Positions 5,667 through 9,102 of a stretch of 9,102 nucleotides of DNA are shown piece after piece. Position 1 is the stretch's first letter, and each line of letters starts with the position of its first letter. This DNA comes from Draconibacterium sp. (GTDB lineage: Bacteria; Bacteroidota; Bacteroidia; Bacteroidales; Prolixibacteraceae), in NCBI GenBank assembly GCA_015493625.1, contig WGCT01000075.1:1-9102 (forward strand), given 5' to 3'. The translations under genes were made by a program, and so were the position numbers. The notes under the pieces are model-generated. The model was given only the letters and a program-made list of their open reading frames with translations. It made no database searches and was not told the DNA's origin.

Positions 5667-7253
5667 ATGAATTCCAGATTATCACTTTTAGCACTGCTGT
5701 TTTTTTCAATTTTTACTTTAATATCGTGTGTAAAAAAGTCGGAGATACCTAAAAAACCGAATGTTCTGTTTATTCTGGCCGACGATTACGGATACCACGA
5801 TTTAAGTATTATGGGAAGTAAATTTTACGAAACACCGAATATTGACCGGATAGCAAAAGAGGGAATGATTTTTACCGACGGCTATGCTGCCTGTCAGGTT
5901 TGCAGCCCGTCGCGGGCAAGTATCCTATCGGGGAAATTCCCTGCCCGCCACGGAATAACCGACTGGATAGGTGCACCAACCGGAGAGCAGTGGCGAAAAG
6001 TGGGAAGGACGAATCAACTGTTGCCGCCCGATTATGTTCACGCACTCCCAAAAGAATATATTACACTTCCGGAAGCGATGAAAGAGGCCGGATATAAAAC
6101 CTTTTTTGCCGGAAAATGGCATTTAGGCGGCAAAGGCTCGTGGCCAACCGACCACGGTTTCGACATAAACAAAGGAGGCTGGCATGTGGGCCATCCGTAT
6201 GGTGGTTACTACGCCCCCTGGAAAAATCCAAATTTAAAAAGTGGCCCCGATGGAGAAAGTCTCACCTTACGACTTGCAAAAGAGACGGTAAATTTTCTGA
6301 AAGCAAACAAAGACACTGCATTTTTTGCCTATTTGTCGTTTTATGCCGTTCACGGCCCCATTCAAACTACAAAGGAGCGATGGGCAAAATACAGGAAGAA
6401 AGCAGAGGATGCAGGAATTGCAAAAACAGGTTTTAAAATGGGCCATTTTCTTCCGATGAGACAGGTGCAAGACAACCCAATTTATGCCGGGTTAGTTGAA
6501 ACAATGGACGATGCCGTGGGAATGGTTTTAAATGCACTCGACGAACTGGGACTGGCCGATAACACCATAGTAATATTTACTTCGGATAATGGAGGAGTTG
6601 TTGCCGGAGACTCTTATTCTACTTCGAATTTACCTCTGCGCGGCGGGAAAGGCTATCAATTTGAAGGAGGTATCCGGGAGCCCTATTTTATTAAAGTTCC
6701 GGGAATGAATTTAAACGGGAAGAAATGCAATACGCCCGTTTCGGGAACCGATTTTTATCCGACAATTCTCGATTTAGTTGGTGCAAAACTTAAGCCCAAA
6801 GAGCATACCGACGGAGTAAGTTTGCTCCCCCTTTTAAAAGGTGGCGAGATTGATGAGCGACCACTAATTTGGCACTACCCACATTATGGGAACCAAGGAG
6901 GAGAACCTTCATCAATTATTCGGTTGGGCGACTGGAAACTCATTCATTATTACGAAGATGGACACGAAGAGCTGTATAATTTAAAAGACGATATTGAAGA
7001 GCAAAATAATGTGGCCGAACAAAACCCCGAAATTGTTACTAAGTTGAGCACAAAACTATTTGTAATGCTCGACGAAATGGGAGCGCGATTTCCAACAAAC
7101 GATCCAAAATACAGTGCCGAGAAAGAGAAAAAGTATCTGGAAAATGTTGTTAATAAACGCTGGCCTCAGTTAGAGAAACAGCGAATGGATTTTCTCTCGA
7201 AAGACTTCGACCCGAAAAATAACTGGTGGGGAAGTTATGTAACAAACGACTAA
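5667..7253 (+). CDS. S1-family sulfatase, lipoprotein
   Basis: This 528-residue formylglycine sulfatase hydrolyses sulfate esters, probably from a sulfated glycan; the substrate cannot be told from sequence alone. A lipoprotein signal (residues 1-21) ends in LISC with Cys21 as the lipidation site, so it should be anchored in a membrane facing the periplasm or the cell surface. The catalytic motif CSPSR (79-83) carries Cys79, which must be converted to formylglycine, within CSPSRASILSG. Predicted metal ligands are D39, D40, D307 and N308 (ILADDYG, FTSDNGG). Other active-site residues by family analogy are R83, K150 and H152 (GKWHLGG), H229 (AVHGP) and K328 (RGGKGY). The C-terminal part (IIRLGDWKLIHYYEDGHEELYNL) is the usual sulfatase tail domain. 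No maturase gene is in the window. The ATG overlaps the stop of a four-codon ORF (ATGA). dtd follows 10 bp later. Confidence 0.93.
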   Translation: MNSRLSLLALLFFSIFTLISCVKKSEIPKKPNVLFILADDYGYHDLSIMGSKFYETPNIDRIAKEGMIFTDGYAACQVCSPSRASILSGKFPARHGITDWIGAPTGEQWRKVGRTNQLLPPDYVHALPKEYITLPEAMKEAGYKTFFAGKWHLGGKGSWPTDHGFDINKGGWHVGHPYGGYYAPWKNPNLKSGPDGESLTLRLAKETVNFLKANKDTAFFAYLSFYAVHGPIQTTKERWAKYRKKAEDAGIAKTGFKMGHFLPMRQVQDNPIYAGLVETMDDAVGMVLNALDELGLADNTIVIFTSDNGGVVAGDSYSTSNLPLRGGKGYQFEGGIREPYFIKVPGMNLNGKKCNTPVSGTDFYPTILDLVGAKLKPKEHTDGVSLLPLLKGGEIDERPLIWHYPHYGNQGGEPSSIIRLGDWKLIHYYEDGHEELYNLKDDIEEQNNVAEQNPEIVTKLSTKLFVMLDEMGARFPTNDPKYSAEKEKKYLENVVNKRWPQLEKQRMDFLSKDFDPKNNWWGSYVTND

Positions 7254-7263
7254 TAAATTCAAT

Positions 7264-7719
7264 ATGCGCCTTGTTATTCAGAAAGTTAAAGAAGCATCGG
7301 TTACTGTTGATGAAAAAACAGTTTCGCAAATAAAGGAGGGACTCTTGGTTTTGGTGGGAATTGAAGATGCCGATACCAATGCCGATATTGATTACCTTGT
7401 TAAAAAAACAGTTCAGCTCCGTATTTTCGACGACGAAAACGGGGTGATGAACCTATCGGTTCAGAATGTAAACGGCGATATAATTGTAGTGAGCCAGTTT
7501 ACGTTACAGGCAAACACAAAAAAGGGAAACCGTCCGTCGTATAACCGGGCTGCCAAACCCGATTTTGCTATTCCAATGTATGAAAAATTTGTTGCTGCAC
7601 TGGAAGAATCGTTGGGTAAAAAAGTAGGAACAGGAAAGTTTGGAGCCGAAATGAAAGTGGCGTTAATAAACGACGGACCGGTTACAATTATTATCGATTC
7701 GAAACAAAAAGAGTTTTAG
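7264..7719 (+). CDS. dtd: D-aminoacyl-tRNA deacylase
   Basis: This 151-residue cytoplasmic proofreading enzyme removes D-amino acids (and glycine from tRNA-Ala) from mischarged tRNAs. It is full length for the bacterial DTD family. It begins MRLVIQKVKEASVTVD, the normal N-terminus, and contains the conserved SQFTLQAN (77-84) and KGNRPSY (87-93) blocks. NDGPVTI (136-142) holds the Gly138-Pro139 cross-subunit motif that gives chiral selectivity in the homodimer. It lies 10 bp behind the sulfatase gene on the same strand, so co-transcription is likely, though the functions look unrelated. Confidence 0.95.
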   Translation: MRLVIQKVKEASVTVDEKTVSQIKEGLLVLVGIEDADTNADIDYLVKKTVQLRIFDDENGVMNLSVQNVNGDIIVVSQFTLQANTKKGNRPSYNRAAKPDFAIPMYEKFVAALEESLGKKVGTGKFGAEMKVALINDGPVTIIIDSKQKEF

Positions 7720-7881
7720 AGAAATAGTAAGGATTAATAGATTTTTTGACATCAGATAGAGTTTAATATGCAATATATCAACCAATTAGCATCGTTTTAT
7801 ATGTTGCTGATTTTAGGAATCTATGAAAATACAACGAACTGTTAAAGGATTATAATTCCAATTTTTATAATTTCATTAATA

Positions 7882-8223
7882 ATGAAAGCGAAACAACTTA
7901 CAATAAACGAAGCCCAAAAACAGGTTGATAACTGGATTAAAAAGTATGGTGTGCGCTACTTTAGCGAACTTACAAACATGGCTGTGTTAACCGAGGAAGT
8001 GGGAGAACTGGCGCGAATAATGGCACGTAAATATGGCGACCAGTCGTTTAAAAAGTCAGACGAAAAATATGAGTTGGCCGACGAAATGGCCGATGTTCTT
8101 TGGGTACTGATTTGCATGGCCAATCAAACCGGAATTGATTTAAACGAAGCGTTTGTGAAAAATATGGAGAAGAAAACCACTCGCGATAAAGAGCGACATA
8201 AAAATAATAAGAAATTAAAATAG
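7882..8223 (+). CDS. MazG-like nucleotide pyrophosphohydrolase
   Basis: This 113-residue single-domain all-alpha NTP pyrophosphohydrolase of the MazG/dUTPase-like superfamily would hydrolyse (d)NTPs, perhaps damaged ones, to monophosphates. The metal-binding pattern ExxE...ExxD is present: E39 and E42 in LTEEVGELA, then E68 and D71 in ELADEMADVLWVL. The tail KNMEKKTTRDKERHK is common in this group. The length fits the short single-domain forms rather than the two-domain E. coli MazG. The 162-bp gap after dtd suggests its own promoter, but I see no clear TAnnTTTG there. It is convergent with the prenyl synthase gene (8 bp between stop codons). The exact substrate is unknown. Confidence 0.88.
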   Translation: MKAKQLTINEAQKQVDNWIKKYGVRYFSELTNMAVLTEEVGELARIMARKYGDQSFKKSDEKYELADEMADVLWVLICMANQTGIDLNEAFVKNMEKKTTRDKERHKNNKKLK

Positions 8224-8231
8224 GAACTTTT

Positions 8232-9102
8232 CTATTTTTTCCGGGTGGTAATATAATCCATCAACTCAATTAGCGAGGTGCGCGCTTCGCAATCGTCGAA
8301 CTCCATTAAACCGGCAACGGCACGGTCTTTAAATTCGAGCATTTTTTTCTCGGCATAGTGGAGCCCGCCCTTTTCGGTAACCATTTTAATTAGCTCGTTA
8401 ACCACCGCCGAATTTTTGTGCTTACGTTTTATTAAGCGTAATACTCGTTTTCGCTCTCCCGCTTTTGCATTATTTAAAACATACAAAAGTGGCAGGGTAA
8501 TTTTTTTCTCTTTTATATCGTTGCCCGTTGGTTTTCCTAAAATTCCCTTGGTTTGATAATCGAAAATATCGTCTTTAATTTGAAATGCAATCCCCGCATC
8601 TTGTCCAATCCGGTACATTTTCTCGGCAATCTCGGCATCGTCGGTTGCCGAAGCTGCTCCAATTGCCATGCTGGTTGCAATTAACGAGGCTGTTTTTTTT
8701 CTGATAATTTCGAAATAAGTTTCATCGTCGATATCGAGCTTACGACTTTTTTTCATTTGCAAAATTTCTCCTTCGCTCATGTCTTGAACGGCACGCGAAA
8801 TAAGGTGTAAAAAGTTATATTTTTTATTTTCGAGTTGAAGAATAAGTCCTCGAGCCAAAATATAATCGCCAACTAAAACCGCAAGTTTATTTTTCCAAAG
8901 TGCTTTCACCGAAAAAGTTCCACGTCGTTCGTACGATTCGTCAACTACATCGTCGTGTACTAAAGTTGCTGTGTGAAGAAGTTCAACAGAACAGGCGGCA
9001 AGTTTCGAATATTCGTTGGTTTCGCCATGAAGTTTTGCCGAAAGAAATACAAAAATAGGACGCAATTGTTTCCCTTTTGTTCGATATAAATAGTTTAAAA
9101 TG
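8232..9102 (-). CDS. Trans-polyprenyl (octaprenyl/solanesyl-type) diphosphate synthase, start beyond right edge
   Basis: The visible C-terminal 289 residues belong to a trans-prenyltransferase that elongates allylic diphosphates with isopentenyl diphosphate, most likely making the side chain of menaquinone. The frame is open to the window edge. The TTG at 9065 codes for the Leu of the conserved KGKQLRP substrate motif and is not the start, so about 35 N-terminal residues lie outside. The first aspartate-rich motif is HDDVVDES and the second is KDDIFDYQ, both intact; GNDIKEKKITLPLLY is the usual block after the second. Residues just before the first motif are small (HTATLV), consistent with a long-chain product, but exact chain length is not predictable here. 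It is tail-to-tail with the MazG-like gene. Confidence 0.93.
   Translation of the reverse strand, partial: ILNYLYRTKGKQLRPIFVFLSAKLHGETNEYSKLAACSVELLHTATLVHDDVVDESYERRGTFSVKALWKNKLAVLVGDYILARGLILQLENKKYNFLHLISRAVQDMSEGEILQMKKSRKLDIDDETYFEIIRKKTASLIATSMAIGAASATDDAEIAEKMYRIGQDAGIAFQIKDDIFDYQTKGILGKPTGNDIKEKKITLPLLYVLNNAKAGERKRVLRLIKRKHKNSAVVNELIKMVTEKGGLHYAEKKMLEFKDRAVAGLMEFDDCEARTSLIELMDYITTRKK

Noticed and set aside
7768..7845. A 25-codon plus-strand ORF (MQYINQLASFYMLLILGIYE...) in the gap between dtd and the MazG-like gene.
   Set aside because: It is short, has no ribosome-binding signal and no recognisable motif, and sits in AT-rich DNA where such frames are common. Nothing else is evident in this 162-bp gap.
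9063..9065. TTG as a start codon for the prenyl diphosphate synthase.
   Set aside because: It encodes the Leu of the conserved GKQLRP motif and the frame remains open to the window edge, so the gene is simply cut by the window.

Overview
The window looks like a piece of a Bacteroidota chromosome, probably class Bacteroidia and perhaps Marinilabiliales (inference from gene content and style, not from a search). Pointers are the AT-rich intergenic DNA, the weak or absent Shine-Dalgarno sequences, several TAnnTTTG motifs (the Bacteroidota -7 promoter element) upstream of genes, an HU-CCDC81/SPOR envelope protein, and a lipoprotein S1 sulfatase.

Layout. Positions 1-93 (minus) hold the first 31 codons of an ECF-type sigma factor gene that runs off the left edge. 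Positions 303-3196 (minus) carry sugar-nucleotide and envelope genes: galE (UDP-glucose 4-epimerase), a small outer-membrane beta-barrel gene that is broken, and rfbB (dTDP-glucose 4,6-dehydratase). Divergent from galE is an HU-CCDC81/SPOR membrane protein (3341-4402, plus). It is convergent with selD (4476-5516, minus). Divergent from selD is a plus-strand set: a lipoprotein sulfatase (5667-7253), dtd 10 bp later (7264-7719), and a MazG-like pyrophosphohydrolase (7882-8223). The last meets, tail to tail, a trans-polyprenyl diphosphate synthase gene (8232 to beyond 9102, minus) whose start lies outside the window.

The most notable feature is a family of small non-coding inverted-repeat elements. 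A 245-bp copy (1727-1971) splits the outer-membrane gene. It is flanked by the 6-bp direct repeat TAATTA, and removing the element plus one repeat restores a single in-frame 162-residue protein with a signal peptide. A 57-bp copy (4403-4459) shares both ends, including about 33 nearly identical bases at one end. It sits directly behind the stop codon of the SPOR gene and is flanked by the direct repeat AAGTAG, which contains that stop codon. A weak possible relic lies at 3235-3295. No transposase is in the window, so these are best read as MITE-like elements mobilised in trans, and the 57-bp copy may also act as a bidirectional terminator.

Most of the remaining genes are household functions: nucleotide-sugar supply for surface polysaccharide, selenophosphate synthesis, D-aminoacyl-tRNA proofreading, nucleotide clean-up and isoprenoid chain synthesis. 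The sulfatase is the one clearly niche-related gene.
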